A stretch of DNA of 30,974 nt, taken from positions 1 to 30,974 of the forward strand of contig CAKTXN010000011.1 of the NCBI GenBank assembly GCA_934630905.1, in the 5' to 3' direction. A program made the translations under genes and the position numbers. The notes beneath the pieces are model-generated. The model saw only the letters and a list, made by a program, of their open reading frames with translations, searched no databases and was not told the origin of the DNA. Positions within the stretch are counted from its first letter, which is position 1. Every line of letters starts with the position of its first letter. Positions 1 to 8,105 of this stretch are shown here, one piece after another. The stretch comes from an uncultured Eggerthellaceae bacterium. Lineage in GTDB: Bacteria > Actinomycetota > Coriobacteriia > Coriobacteriales > Eggerthellaceae.

Positions 1-1
1 T

Positions 2-1054
2 TCGCCTGCAGAAAAAGTCGTGCGTGCCGGTAACGCACGTATGCGTCTCGTGACTGTTCTCTTGGTGGTATTCATCTTGGTGGCTTTCATCTGCTCGCTT
101 ATGCTTGGTCGTTTTCCTATTGAGGTTGACCAGGCATTTTCCATGATGGCAAATCGTGTTACGCAGTTTTTCGCGAACACGAATGCCATCGAACCCACTT
201 GGACTGCGCAAGCTGAAGCGCTTTTCTTCAACGTGCGCATGCCGCGCATCATCATGGCGCTGCTTGTGGGTTGCTGCCTTGCCGCGGCGGGCGCCGCGTT
301 CCAAGGCGTCTTTCAAAATCCGCTTGCATCGCCTGACATTCTGGGTGCGTCGCAAGGTGCCGCGCTCGGTGCCGCTATTTCCATTCTTGTGGGCATGGGG
401 AGTTTCGGCATTTCGGCTTTCGCCTTTGCCTTCTCCATGTTTACGGTGCTGCTTGTTTTGATGATAAGCAATCGCGCGAAGGGCAACCGCATTCTGGTGA
501 CGGTGCTGGCGGGCGTTATGGTGAGCTCGCTGTTCTCGGCGGGGGTGTCGTTTGCCAAGTTGGTAGCCGACCCCGCCGATCAGCTTCCTGCCATTACGTA
601 TTGGCTCATGGGAAGCCTGACCAGCATCCAGATGAAGGACGTCCTTATGGCGCTGCCGTTCATGGCGGTGGGCTTGGTGGTGCTTTTCGTCATGCGCTGG
701 CGCATCAACATTCTGACCATGGGCGATGACGAAGCGGCTACCATGGGCGTGAACGCGCGTCGTATTCGCTTGGTGGTCACGCTTGCCGCCACGCTGGTCA
801 CTGCTGCAAGCGTTGCCGTGACGGGTATGATTGGCTGGGTTGGTCTGGTCATTCCGCATCTGTGCCGCATGGTGGTGGGCTGCGATTATCGCAAGCTCAT
901 GCCAACGAGCATGCTTATGGGCGCGGGCTTCCTGCTTATCGTCGATGACGTTTCGCGCCTGTTGACCACGGCGGAAATCCCCATTGGCATCCTGACGGCG
1001 TTCATTGGCGCCCCCTTCTTCTTGTACCTGATCACGCGAAAGAAGAAGATCTAA
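2..1054 (+). CDS. FecCD-family iron/cobalamin ABC transporter permease (5' partial)
   Basis: Membrane permease of an ABC importer for iron-siderophore, heme or cobalamin; it would form the translocation channel as a dimer. The translation is strongly hydrophobic with many membrane helices and has FecCD hallmarks: an RMPRI segment followed by a Gly/Ala-rich helix, a LASPDILGASQGA-like stretch, and a GxxGxxxPHxxR region (GWVGLVIPHLCR) near the C-terminus that contacts the ATPase. The reading frame is open to the left edge. The first in-frame ATG (41) has no ribosome binding site and lies just before the first helix, so the real start is probably outside the window. The stop touches the start of the ATPase gene, so the two are translationally coupled. 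The substrate cannot be told from sequence. Confidence 0.9.
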   Translation, partial: SPAEKVVRAGNARMRLVTVLLVVFILVAFICSLMLGRFPIEVDQAFSMMANRVTQFFANTNAIEPTWTAQAEALFFNVRMPRIIMALLVGCCLAAAGAAFQGVFQNPLASPDILGASQGAALGAAISILVGMGSFGISAFAFAFSMFTVLLVLMISNRAKGNRILVTVLAGVMVSSLFSAGVSFAKLVADPADQLPAITYWLMGSLTSIQMKDVLMALPFMAVGLVVLFVMRWRINILTMGDDEAATMGVNARRIRLVVTLAATLVTAASVAVTGMIGWVGLVIPHLCRMVVGCDYRKLMPTSMLMGAGFLLIVDDVSRLLTTAEIPIGILTAFIGAPFFLYLITRKKKI

Positions 1055-1837
1055 ATGAGTATTACGATCGAACGACTGAACTTTTCGTACGGCAATCATC
1101 CGGTGCTGTTTGACCTGAATCTGGAGATTCCTGATGCCACGCTTGTGAACGTGCTGGGTCCCAACGGCGTGGGAAAATCTACGCTTTTCAAGTGCATTTT
1201 GGGGTTGAACAGCGGATATACGGGTCGTATTTTGGTGAACGGGAAGGACCTGAGCAAGCTGAACATCCGTCAGCGCGCACAGGAAATTGCCTACATTCCG
1301 CAGTCTCACGCGCCGGTGTATGACTACAGCGTGCTTGACGTGGTCATCATGAGCACGGGCCACGACCTGGGAATTGTCGGTTCTCCGCGCAAGAAGCATG
1401 TGGAGCGCGCGTATGCGGCGCTGGAGCGTGTGGGCATTGGCCACTTGGCGGGGCGCACGTACACGCAGATCTCCGGTGGCGAACAGCAGCTTGTGCTTAT
1501 CGCGCGCGCCATTGCTCAGGACGCCCACACCATCATTATGGACGAACCAACCAGCGCGCTGGATTACGGCAACACGGTGCGCGTTCTTTCGTGCGTGCGG
1601 CAGCTTGCGCGCGAAGGCATGAGCATTGTGCAGTCAACGCATCAGCCTGATCAGGCGTTTTTGTATGCCGATAAGACGTTAGTGCTTGAGTGGGGTCACT
1701 TGAAGGCGTTCGGCGACCCGAAAGACGTGATTACGAAGGAGCTGGTAAGCGACATTTACGGCGTGGACGTTGAGGTCAACTCGTTGTATGACGATCGCGT
1801 GCGCGTGTGCGTGCCGGTAAGCGAGATTGGCGGTTAG
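1055..1837 (+). CDS. FecE/BtuD-type ABC transporter ATP-binding protein
   Basis: Cytoplasmic ATPase that powers the importer encoded upstream. All nucleotide-binding motifs are present: Walker A GPNGVGKST (residues 35-43), Q-loop Q83, signature SGGEQQ (140-145), Walker B IIMDEP (160-165), D-loop SALD (167-170) and switch His196 (STHQPDQ). The length, 260 residues, is normal for the family that serves siderophore and cobalamin permeases. The ATG follows the permease TAA with no gap, so both are in one operon. The substrate-binding lipoprotein that completes the system lies 1.67 kb downstream, beyond an IS110 element. Confidence 0.95.
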   Translation: MSITIERLNFSYGNHPVLFDLNLEIPDATLVNVLGPNGVGKSTLFKCILGLNSGYTGRILVNGKDLSKLNIRQRAQEIAYIPQSHAPVYDYSVLDVVIMSTGHDLGIVGSPRKKHVERAYAALERVGIGHLAGRTYTQISGGEQQLVLIARAIAQDAHTIIMDEPTSALDYGNTVRVLSCVRQLAREGMSIVQSTHQPDQAFLYADKTLVLEWGHLKAFGDPKDVITKELVSDIYGVDVEVNSLYDDRVRVCVPVSEIGG

Positions 1838-2062
1838 GGCGCGAGTTGAGACGGGAAGCCGCAAGCGATATGGGGTATATGAGCCAAGGTGCTCTGTTAT
1901 ACGAAAGGAGACCAGCTATATGAAGTCAAGGGATAATCCGTAGTTTTTCGAATGCTGAGAGAATTATCCGTTTCTGCACTTTGACAGCCGTAAATCGAAT
2001 GCTTTTGGGCGCAATGAGCCGCATCGCGCATGCGATGTGGGAGCGGGGATGCCGAGCTCGGC
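1838..2062. other. Intergenic region with orphan start site and IS110 right-hand (3') flank
   Basis: No full gene is visible. A good ribosome binding site (GAAAGGAG, 1903-1910) sits 9 bases before an ATG at 1920, but the frame stops after seven codons (TAG 1941-1943). This looks like the leftover start of a gene cut or displaced by the IS insertion, though it could be chance. Just after it, GGATAAT (1931-1937) and ATTATCC (1963-1969) form an inverted repeat. The motif TCGAATGCT occurs at 1948 and 1995, and its reverse complement at 3456 on the other side of the transposase gene, so one of these may mark an element end. Confidence 0.4.
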
Positions 2063-3464
2063 TTATTTGCCCGGATCGTACGGTTCCCCGTCGCGCATGA
2101 CCGCGTAGACGATGTGGCACAGCTTTCTCGCGCAGGCGGTCACGGCCACCCGATGGGGTTTGCCTTCCCGCCGCTTCTTGTCGTAGAAGGCCTTGAGCTT
2201 GGGATCGAACTGGCGTGCGCGGTTCGCGGCGAGCCAGAGCGACCTCCGCAGGTAGGGAGATCCGTGCTTGGTTATGGGGACGCCCTCGGCGGAGAACTTG
2301 CCCGATTCATCGACGCCGGAGTTGAGGCCCGCGTACTTCACTATGGAAGCGGCGTTCTTGAACCTTTCGACGTCGCCGATCTCCGCCACGATCTGCGCGC
2401 CGGTCGTGGTTGACACGCCGGGTATGGTCGTGATGTTGGGCTCGATCCTATCGAGCAGACCCTCGACCTCCCGCTCCACCTTGGCGATCGTGGCGTTCAG
2501 GAACTCGATTTGGGAGACCATCGTCTTGATCTGGAACGATGCGGCGTCCTCGCCGAGTCTGATGCCGACGGACGACCTGGCCGCGGCCTTGATTTGGGCG
2601 GCCCTCTCGGCGCCGAGCCTGCCGTGCGACCCCTCCGACAGCATCTTCGCTATCGACGAGGCGCGCTTGCGGGCAGCCTCTGAGGGGGTCGGGCACTCGG
2701 AGAGCACCTTGAGCGACGCCGCCCCGAACATGTCGGAGAACAGCCCCGCGTACTCGGGGAAGTAGGCGTCGAGCACGCAGATGGCCTGGGTCTTCACGGT
2801 CGCTAGCTCCTGCTTGAGCGCCTGGTGGTAGCGCGTGAGCTGCTTGAGGGCCTGCATCTCGTCGGTGGCGAGCCTCGTCTCGGCGTAGTCGCCCTGCCTG
2901 AGCGTCTCGGCTATGAGGAGGGAGTCTATGCGGTCGTTCTTCACGCCGGAGAGGCCCTTGAGCTTGCGCATGGCGCACACCTGCATGGGGTTGACCACGC
3001 AGACCCTGTAGCCGGCGGCCGTGAGGTAGGCGAAGCAGGCCATCCAGTAGTGCCCGGTCGCCTCCATGCCGACGAAGACGTCGTCTTCTGTCTGCGCGAC
3101 GGATTCCAGCCACGCTATGCACCTCTCGAAGCCGGCTTCCGTGTTCTTGAAGGCCATGGGCCTGGCGGCCTCGATCCCGGCCTCGTCGACGGCGCCGATC
3201 ACGTGGTCCGCCTTGGCGATGTCCACGCCTGCGTAGATCATGGGTTTCCCTTCCTGTCGGCGGCGGGCTCCTGCTGCCGCATCCGGGACCGCAACCTCCT
3301 AGAAGAGATCCGAGGAACGGCTCAGGGGCCGGCCTCATCCAGCTTATCCGCGGCCTCGCCCGAATGGGGCAGGTTGCCAGACTCCTTTACGAGAAGCAAG
3401 GCTCTCACATGAAATGACGGCAACCCTGCACGCCAGAATCTGCATTGCATCCATAAGCATTCGA
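1948..3464 (-). mobile_element. IS110-family insertion sequence (ends approximate)
   Basis: An IS110-type transposase gene with about 230 bases of non-coding DNA upstream of its start and a shorter non-coding stretch after its stop, the usual layout of the IS110 subgroup. It separates the importer ATPase gene from the binding-protein gene. The ends given are the outermost inverted copies of TCGAATGCT; the left end could instead be near 1995. IS110 elements generally lack clear terminal repeats and target duplications, so the true boundaries need comparison with an empty site. Confidence 0.55.
2063..3241 (-). CDS. IS110-family transposase (DEDD/serine bridge-RNA-guided recombinase)
   Basis: Transposase of 392 residues that appears intact. 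The N-terminal RuvC-like DEDD domain shows D7 (GVDIAK), E60 (GMEATGHY), D103 and D106 (KNDRIDS). The C-terminal Transposase_20 domain starts near residue 270 (IPGVSTTTGAQIVAEIGD) and holds the conserved Ser328 in the GSPYLRR motif, the likely nucleophile by analogy with IS621. A central coiled-coil-like stretch links them (about 195-265). A ribosome binding site (AGGAAGGG on the minus strand) precedes the ATG. Members of this family recombine DNA under guidance of a bridge RNA transcribed from the element. No frameshift or internal stop is seen, so the element may be active. Confidence 0.93.
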   Translation of the reverse strand: MIYAGVDIAKADHVIGAVDEAGIEAARPMAFKNTEAGFERCIAWLESVAQTEDDVFVGMEATGHYWMACFAYLTAAGYRVCVVNPMQVCAMRKLKGLSGVKNDRIDSLLIAETLRQGDYAETRLATDEMQALKQLTRYHQALKQELATVKTQAICVLDAYFPEYAGLFSDMFGAASLKVLSECPTPSEAARKRASSIAKMLSEGSHGRLGAERAAQIKAAARSSVGIRLGEDAASFQIKTMVSQIEFLNATIAKVEREVEGLLDRIEPNITTIPGVSTTTGAQIVAEIGDVERFKNAASIVKYAGLNSGVDESGKFSAEGVPITKHGSPYLRRSLWLAANRARQFDPKLKAFYDKKRREGKPHRVAVTACARKLCHIVYAVMRDGEPYDPGK

Positions 3465-3470
3465 TAAAAG
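3242..3470 (-). ncRNA. Candidate bridge RNA / 5' non-coding end of the IS110 element
   Basis: About 230 bases without a convincing reading frame lie between the transposase start and the putative element end. In IS110-group elements this position encodes the bridge RNA that pairs with donor and target DNA. The stretch can fold, for example GCCC-GAAT-GGGGC at 3358-3371, and has short GC-rich inverted repeats nearby. I cannot assign guide loops. The call rests on position and family knowledge, not on a recognised RNA sequence. Confidence 0.35.
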
Positions 3471-3507
3471 GCTTAAAAATGCAACAACTAAAAGATAGGA
3501 GAAAGGA

Positions 3508-4620
3508 ATGAAGAAAACAAAGGTTTTGGCATGCGCCCTTGCGGTGGCGCTTGCGCTGGGAGCGGGGTGCCTTGCGGCGGGCTGCAGCAGCTCGGCAGCA
3601 AGCTCGAAAGACGCGGCTTCGTCATCTGCATCGGCAAGCACGGAAACGCGTACCTTCACCGACTCGCTGGGCAGGCAAGTTGAAGTTCCCGCCAACATCA
3701 CGAAAGTGGTTCCTTCGGGGCATACCGCAAATCAGGTGCTTTTGACGTTTGCACCCGACTTGATGGTGGGCATTTCGCAAGAACTTACCGATGAACAGGC
3801 AAAATACATTGGCTCGCAGTATCAGAGCCTTCCCGTTTTAGGTGCCATTTTTGGCAACAAGGGCGACTTGAATAAGGAAGCCGTGGCTGCAACGGGTGCG
3901 CAACTGCTCATTGACTGGGGCGAGGCCAAGAAGGGCATGGCGGAAGATTTGGACAACCTGCAGCAGCAGCTGAACATTCCGTGCGTGCATATCGAGGCTA
4001 CGCTTGCCACGTATGATGAGGCGTATGCCATGCTGGGCGATCTGCTGAACATGCCGGAGCGCGGCAAGCAGCTGGGCGATTACTGCGCAAACGCGTACCA
4101 AGAGGTTGAGCAGGCCATGAGTACCATCCCCGAAGATCAGCGCGTGCGCGTGGCTTATCTGGTGGGCGAATCCGGTCTTGCCGCTATTGCGAAGGGTTCG
4201 TACCAGGGCACGATTTTGGACATGTGCGCCACGAACGTGGTTGAAGTGGAGAAAGCTTCAGGTTCGGGCTTGGGCAACGAGATCAGCCTTGAGCAGATTT
4301 CCGTGTGGAATCCCGACATGATCATCTTTGGCCCCACGAGTATCTACGACACCGTTGCCGCTGATGAGACGTGGGCTCAGATTTCCGCCATTGCGAACAA
4401 TAATTACTATCAGGTTCCCAGCGACCCCTACATTTGGCTGAACAATCCGCCCACGGTGAACCAAATCATGGGTCTGCAGTGGTTCCCGCGCTTGTGCTAT
4501 CCGCAGGCGTTCTCGACCGATATGAAGACCGCGGTAACGAGTTACTACAAGACGTTCTACAACTACCAGCTCACCGACGCCGAGTATGACCAGCTCACGG
4601 CGAAGGCGGTTGCGAAATAG
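3508..4620 (+). CDS. Periplasmic-type substrate-binding lipoprotein of the ABC importer
   Basis: Binding protein that would deliver an iron complex or cobalamin-like ligand to the permease at the left of the window. The N-terminus is a lipoprotein signal: MKKTK, a hydrophobic run, then LAAGC with Cys26 as the lipidated residue, followed by a Ser/Ala linker. The mature part begins with the RTFTDSLGRQVEVP motif typical of TroA/FepB-like binding proteins and runs to 370 residues, normal for the family. The start has a good ribosome binding site (TAGGAGAAAGG). It was probably co-transcribed with the permease and ATPase genes before the IS110 insertion; now it may need its own promoter or one in the element. 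A strong terminator follows. Confidence 0.9.
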   Translation: MKKTKVLACALAVALALGAGCLAAGCSSSAASSKDAASSSASASTETRTFTDSLGRQVEVPANITKVVPSGHTANQVLLTFAPDLMVGISQELTDEQAKYIGSQYQSLPVLGAIFGNKGDLNKEAVAATGAQLLIDWGEAKKGMAEDLDNLQQQLNIPCVHIEATLATYDEAYAMLGDLLNMPERGKQLGDYCANAYQEVEQAMSTIPEDQRVRVAYLVGESGLAAIAKGSYQGTILDMCATNVVEVEKASGSGLGNEISLEQISVWNPDMIIFGPTSIYDTVAADETWAQISAIANNNYYQVPSDPYIWLNNPPTVNQIMGLQWFPRLCYPQAFSTDMKTAVTSYYKTFYNYQLTDAEYDQLTAKAVAK

Positions 4621-4657
4621 GAACGCGCGCTTGGGTCAAGCGAGCCAAGTGAATGCG

Positions 4658-4694
4658 AAGGGCGAGAAGCTGTTGTGCTTCTCGCCCTTTTGCG
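4658..4694 (+). terminator. Intrinsic terminator after the binding-protein gene
   Basis: Perfect stem AAGGGCGAGAAGC / GCTTCTCGCCCTT with a 6-base loop (TGTTGT), followed by a short T run. It lies 37 bases after the stop and is the end of the importer transcript. Confidence 0.9.
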
Positions 4695-4739
4695 TTGCTG
4701 TTCTTTTCGCCCCTTCGCCTGCTCTTTAATTTTGACTCG

Positions 4740-4862
4740 ATGATAAAAATGACCCACTTTTCTGTGGATTTTTGTCTTTATGATGGTAAAAAATCAACGT
4801 TTTCCCAGGTCGTGAAAAAGTAAGCCGTGGCAAACCCACAGAAAAGTACCCCATTTTTATCA
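4740..4862. repeat. Dispersed hairpin repeat, copy A (123 bp)
   Basis: Near-palindromic element. The 5' arm starts TGATAAAAATG and continues ACTTTTCTGTGG; the 3' arm is CCACAGAAAAGT then CATTTTTATCA, giving about 27 nearly perfect base pairs around a loop of roughly 68 bases. A second copy is at 30346-30469 with the same arms and a conserved loop segment (TTTTCCCAGGTCGT). It sits between two convergent genes. It may be a MITE-like or REP-like element or a structured RNA. Confidence 0.85.
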
Positions 4863-4925
4863 CGACGCGCGGCATGAAGACAGCTGGTGGCAGGGAAGCC
4901 GCGCGAGGGTCAATCCCTGCACGGC

Positions 4926-5885
4926 TTAGAACACGCGGTTTTTGAGCGGTTGACCAGCAATGAACCGGCGAATGTTCTCGCAGGTCAAGTCGCAGATATG
5001 CTGTTCGGTTTCTGGCAGGCGGCCAAAAGCCCCGCCCGAGCAGTGCGGCGTTATCAGGCAGCGCTCTTGCTGCCACAAGGGGTGTTTTTCCGGAAGCGGT
5101 TCGGGATCGGTGACGTCAAGTGCTGCACCGCGCAGTTGACCTGCGGAAAGGGCGGCATCAAGCGCCAGACAATCGATGAAATTGCCGCGACCGACGTTCA
5201 CTAATGCAGCACTTGGCCTGCATAGCGCCAAGCGGCGTGCGTCGAAATAGCCAGCGGTGGCGTTGTTGTTGGGAATGGCGCCGATAATGACATCGGCCTG
5301 GGGAATGAACTGTTCAGCCGCATCGAGCGTGCAGAGTTCGTCGAAATACGGGCGTTTCGCTTCGGTCGAGCGGCATACGCCAATGATGTGCGCATCGAAG
5401 CCCGCAAAGCGCTTGGCGCAATGGCTTCCAATGTCTCCCGCGCCGAAAATGAGCACGGTCGCGCCTTCGAGCGTTTCGATTCCTCCCAAGTCATGCCACT
5501 GCGCGCTTGCCTGGCGCTTTGCGTAACGCCCCAGGTTCTGGCAAATGGAAAGCGCCTGACCCAGCGCGTATTGCGAGATAGTGTGTCCGTAGCTTCCCAC
5601 GGCGTTTGTCAGCTGCACGCCTGCAGGGAACGGCTTGCCGCTGCGCGTGTACTTATCGGTTCCTGCCCAGGTCATCTGCACCCACTGCACGGTATTGCTT
5701 GCGGCAATGTCTTCTACTTCGGGCTCGCCAACAATGGCTGTTGCGGTGGCAAGCACTTCGGTGGCTTCTGCGCCTGAAAGCCCCTGGGGGAACTGACGCA
5801 CGACCAGCTGATCGCCTGCCGCCGCACGAATCTGCTCCATATGATGTTCTTTGAACGGCACCAAAATCAAGAGTTCTTTTTCCAT
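4926..5885 (-). CDS. D-2-hydroxyacid dehydrogenase, NAD-binding
   Basis: Cytoplasmic oxidoreductase that interconverts a 2-hydroxyacid and a 2-oxoacid with NAD(P)H. The Rossmann motif GAGDIG is at 148-153. The catalytic set is visible: R233 (NVGRGNF), E262 (DVTDPEPLP) and H281 (TPHCSGG). The start at 5885 was chosen because a ribosome binding site (AGAAAGGG) precedes it and homology-like sequence starts there; an upstream extension of the frame by 80 codons looks non-coding. The length, 319 residues, is usual. The family (2-Hacid_dh, GyaR/GhrA-like) is clear, but the substrate is not. Confidence 0.9.
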   Translation of the reverse strand: MEKELLILVPFKEHHMEQIRAAAGDQLVVRQFPQGLSGAEATEVLATATAIVGEPEVEDIAASNTVQWVQMTWAGTDKYTRSGKPFPAGVQLTNAVGSYGHTISQYALGQALSICQNLGRYAKRQASAQWHDLGGIETLEGATVLIFGAGDIGSHCAKRFAGFDAHIIGVCRSTEAKRPYFDELCTLDAAEQFIPQADVIIGAIPNNNATAGYFDARRLALCRPSAALVNVGRGNFIDCLALDAALSAGQLRGAALDVTDPEPLPEKHPLWQQERCLITPHCSGGAFGRLPETEQHICDLTCENIRRFIAGQPLKNRVF

Positions 5886-6048
5886 GGGGTTCCCTTTCTG
5901 GGCTGTTTCGTGGGGTGCGCAATTGCTTGGCGCGTCGCATCTCTGTACAGTTTTTCGCTGATGAATGGTAACATACCTACGAAATTGAGAGCGCATGGCG
6001 CGGCAATCAGCGAAATACCAGCAAATATCTAGGATTAAAGGATGGCGT

Positions 6049-6756
6049 ATGAAGCTTCGTCTGGACAAATATTTAGCGGACATGGGGTTGGGCTCACGCA
6101 CGGAAGTGAAGGAGCTTGTTCGCAACGGCCAGATTTACGTGAACGGGTGGCGCGTGCGCAAAGCTGATATCAAGGTGGACACGGAAACCGATGTCGTGGA
6201 GCGCAATCACGAGCCTATTATCTATGCGCCGTTCGAGTATTGGATGCTGAACAAGCCGGCAGGTGTGGTGTCTGCAACGCGCGATGATGGTTCGGAAACC
6301 GTTGTTGAGCTGGTGGAAGGCCGCGCACGCAAGGATTTATTCCCTGTGGGGCGCCTGGATAAAGACACCGTGGGGCTGCTTCTTATCACGAACGATGGTC
6401 AGCTGGCGCATAGGCTTTTAGCACCGGGAAAGCACGTGGATAAAGTGTATTTTGCGCGCCTTGATCACGATGTGTCGGCAGAGGATGCTCAGGCATTTGC
6501 CGACGGTCTTGATATCGGCGACGATAAGCTTACGTTGCCGGCTCAGTTGGAGATTCCCTGCGAAGAGCATGCGAACGAAGTGCTGGTTACGCTTCATGAA
6601 GGACGCTACCACCAGGTGAAACGCATGTTTGAAGCGCGCGGGAACAAAGTTGTGTACCTCAAGCGCGTTTCCATGGGCGCCCTGGTGCTTGACCCTGCAC
6701 TTGCGGAAGGCGAGAGCCGCCGTCTTACGGAAGAAGAGCTGGCGGCGCTTAGGTAA
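6049..6756 (+). CDS. RsuA/RluB-family rRNA pseudouridine synthase
   Basis: Converts a specific uridine in rRNA to pseudouridine. An N-terminal S4 RNA-binding domain (residues 1-50, with the pattern RLDKYLADMGLGSRTE) is followed by the synthase domain, in which D104 of GRLDKDTVGLL is the catalytic Asp. The C-terminal KRMFEARG motif fits the RsuA/RluB/RluE/RluF group. The ATG at 6049 is preceded by AAAGGA at a 7-base distance, so I prefer it to the in-frame start 54 bases upstream. It has 235 residues. Which rRNA site is modified cannot be decided. Confidence 0.92.
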   Translation: MKLRLDKYLADMGLGSRTEVKELVRNGQIYVNGWRVRKADIKVDTETDVVERNHEPIIYAPFEYWMLNKPAGVVSATRDDGSETVVELVEGRARKDLFPVGRLDKDTVGLLLITNDGQLAHRLLAPGKHVDKVYFARLDHDVSAEDAQAFADGLDIGDDKLTLPAQLEIPCEEHANEVLVTLHEGRYHQVKRMFEARGNKVVYLKRVSMGALVLDPALAEGESRRLTEEELAALR

Positions 6757-6926
6757 GGGTGTGGCGGTTGCGCGGTTTTAGTGCTGCATGGCGTCTGCGA
6801 TGCTGCACCTGGTTGCGGCGCGCAGATGGTTGCGACGCGCAGGTGCAGCGCGGCGATTGCGTCCGTCGCAACCGCCGCGTCCCGCCTGTTACGTCCGACG
6901 CGTCCGCGGGCGCGCTGCGGAGATGC
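6757..6926. other. Intergenic region with interleaved inverted repeats
   Basis: GC-rich gap between two convergent genes. GCTGCACCTG (6802-6811) pairs perfectly with CAGGTGCAGC (6840-6849), and GGTTGCGACG (6828-6837) pairs perfectly with CGTCGCAACC (6864-6873). The two stems interleave, so they would form a pseudoknot or exclude each other. GGTTGCG occurs three times in all. No T run follows, so this is not a standard terminator. Confidence 0.6.
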
Positions 6927-7970
6927 CTACGCCATGCGGGCGATGCGGCACATGAAAAAGCCCTCGTACAGCTCGGTGGGGCAAACGGTCACAGCACCTT
7001 CGATGGCGGAGGGCAGCAGCGGCACGCCTTGTTGCGCAAGCATGTCCGTATCCAGTGCGTCAATAATGTAGCGGCCTTTCTTTGCTGCTTTCTTCAAGGC
7101 AGCGGAAACAATATCTTCGTTTTCTCGCTTGAGCACCGAGCATGTGGAATACAGCACCACACCACCTGGCTTTACGATCTCGAGCGCTTTTGCCAGCAGC
7201 GCCGCTTGCTTCTTGCAGGAGTCTTTTACGAGTGCTTCGGAGAACCGTTTTCCCAGTTTGGGGTCGTGAATGCTCAGCGTGCCCGACCCCGAACACGGTG
7301 CGTCCAAAAGCACGCGATCGAACGAGAAGAAGCTGTCAAGGCGTCGTGCGTCCTGGCGCATGATAGCAACGTTTTCCGCGCCCTGTTTGCGCAGGTTGAA
7401 CTCTAGCTTGTCGGCGCGCACGGCGTTTTGCTCGCAAGCCGCAATATGTGCTGAGCCTTGCAGCAGCGCGGCAAGCTGCGTGGTCTTTCCGCCCGGGGCT
7501 GCGCACATATCAAGCACTTCGATGCCCGCGCGCAGGCGCATGAACAGCGGCGGCAGCATGGAGGAAAGGCTTTGCACGTAGACAAGCCCTTCTTTGATGA
7601 GTTCGCTATCCCACAAGTTTGCGTTGGGGTTTTCGTCCAAAATGAACGCATCATGATACCAATCAACGCCCCAATAAGAAAAGCCTTCGGCGGAAAGCTG
7701 AGCTGCAATCTGGTCTTTTGTTGCTCGCAATGTGTTCGCACGCAACGTGGTGGGGCGCGTTTGAGCATAGCCGGCTAAGATGCGATCGGCATCGTCGCTG
7801 TACGTTGTGCGAAGCTCGGGTTCCAAAAATGCGGGAAGCTGGCACGCTGCTTTTGCGGCGGCAACGGGGAATGCCGCTTTGATGGTTGTGGCCTTAGCGT
7901 CTTGGGTTGTTGCGTTTGTGCCCACAGTGGCGGCGTTTTTGGTTTTCGATGATGCGTTTTCGCTGGTCAT
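6927..7970 (-). CDS. NOL1/NOP2/Sun-family RNA m5C methyltransferase
   Basis: SAM-dependent methyltransferase that makes 5-methylcytosine in RNA, usually rRNA (RsmB/RsmF-like). The SAM-binding motif LDMCAAPGGKT lies at 153-163, the catalytic motif DAPCSGSG contains C226, and YSTCSV contains C277, the two cysteines used by this family. It has 347 residues and an Ala/Thr-rich N-terminal tail of about 40 residues. There is no clear C-terminal PUA-like domain or RsmB-type NusB domain, so it resembles shorter RsmF-like enzymes. The start has a modest ribosome binding site (TAGGAA). It is convergent with the pseudouridine synthase, another rRNA modification gene. Confidence 0.9.
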   Translation of the reverse strand: MTSENASSKTKNAATVGTNATTQDAKATTIKAAFPVAAAKAACQLPAFLEPELRTTYSDDADRILAGYAQTRPTTLRANTLRATKDQIAAQLSAEGFSYWGVDWYHDAFILDENPNANLWDSELIKEGLVYVQSLSSMLPPLFMRLRAGIEVLDMCAAPGGKTTQLAALLQGSAHIAACEQNAVRADKLEFNLRKQGAENVAIMRQDARRLDSFFSFDRVLLDAPCSGSGTLSIHDPKLGKRFSEALVKDSCKKQAALLAKALEIVKPGGVVLYSTCSVLKRENEDIVSAALKKAAKKGRYIIDALDTDMLAQQGVPLLPSAIEGAVTVCPTELYEGFFMCRIARMA

Positions 7971-8032
7971 TGTTCTATTCCTACGTACTTTCCGGTTTCT
8001 TGATTGCTTGTTGCTGCGAGAAAGGTGAAAAA

Positions 8033-8105
8033 GGTCCTGCTCCGATTATTCGTCCCGATTATTCGCCGAGGTGAAAAAGACCCCGTCACTTTTTAACCTG
8101 CTGCG
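8033..8105 (-). repeat. Dispersed repeat with core GACGGGGTCTTTTTCACC, copy 1
   Basis: Read on the minus strand, an AGGTTAAAA-like start, the core GACGGGGTCTTTTTCACCT and a downstream GAATAATCG match a second copy at 21120-21160. The repeat runs over the 3' end of the amidase gene, so that its last codons and TGA stop lie inside it. GAATAATCG occurs twice in this copy, and a second CTTTTTCACCT follows. Confidence 0.7.

Noticed and set aside
2448..3412. Long frames in other phases over the IS110 transposase (minus 2448-3338, plus 2825-3412)
   Set aside because: They overlap a transposase with a complete DEDD and Ser motif set and read as low-complexity Arg/Gly-rich sequence.
5886..6125. 80-codon N-terminal extension of the hydroxyacid dehydrogenase
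   Set aside because: The extension has no family similarity and overlaps the pseudouridine synthase start, while a proper ribosome binding site precedes 5885.
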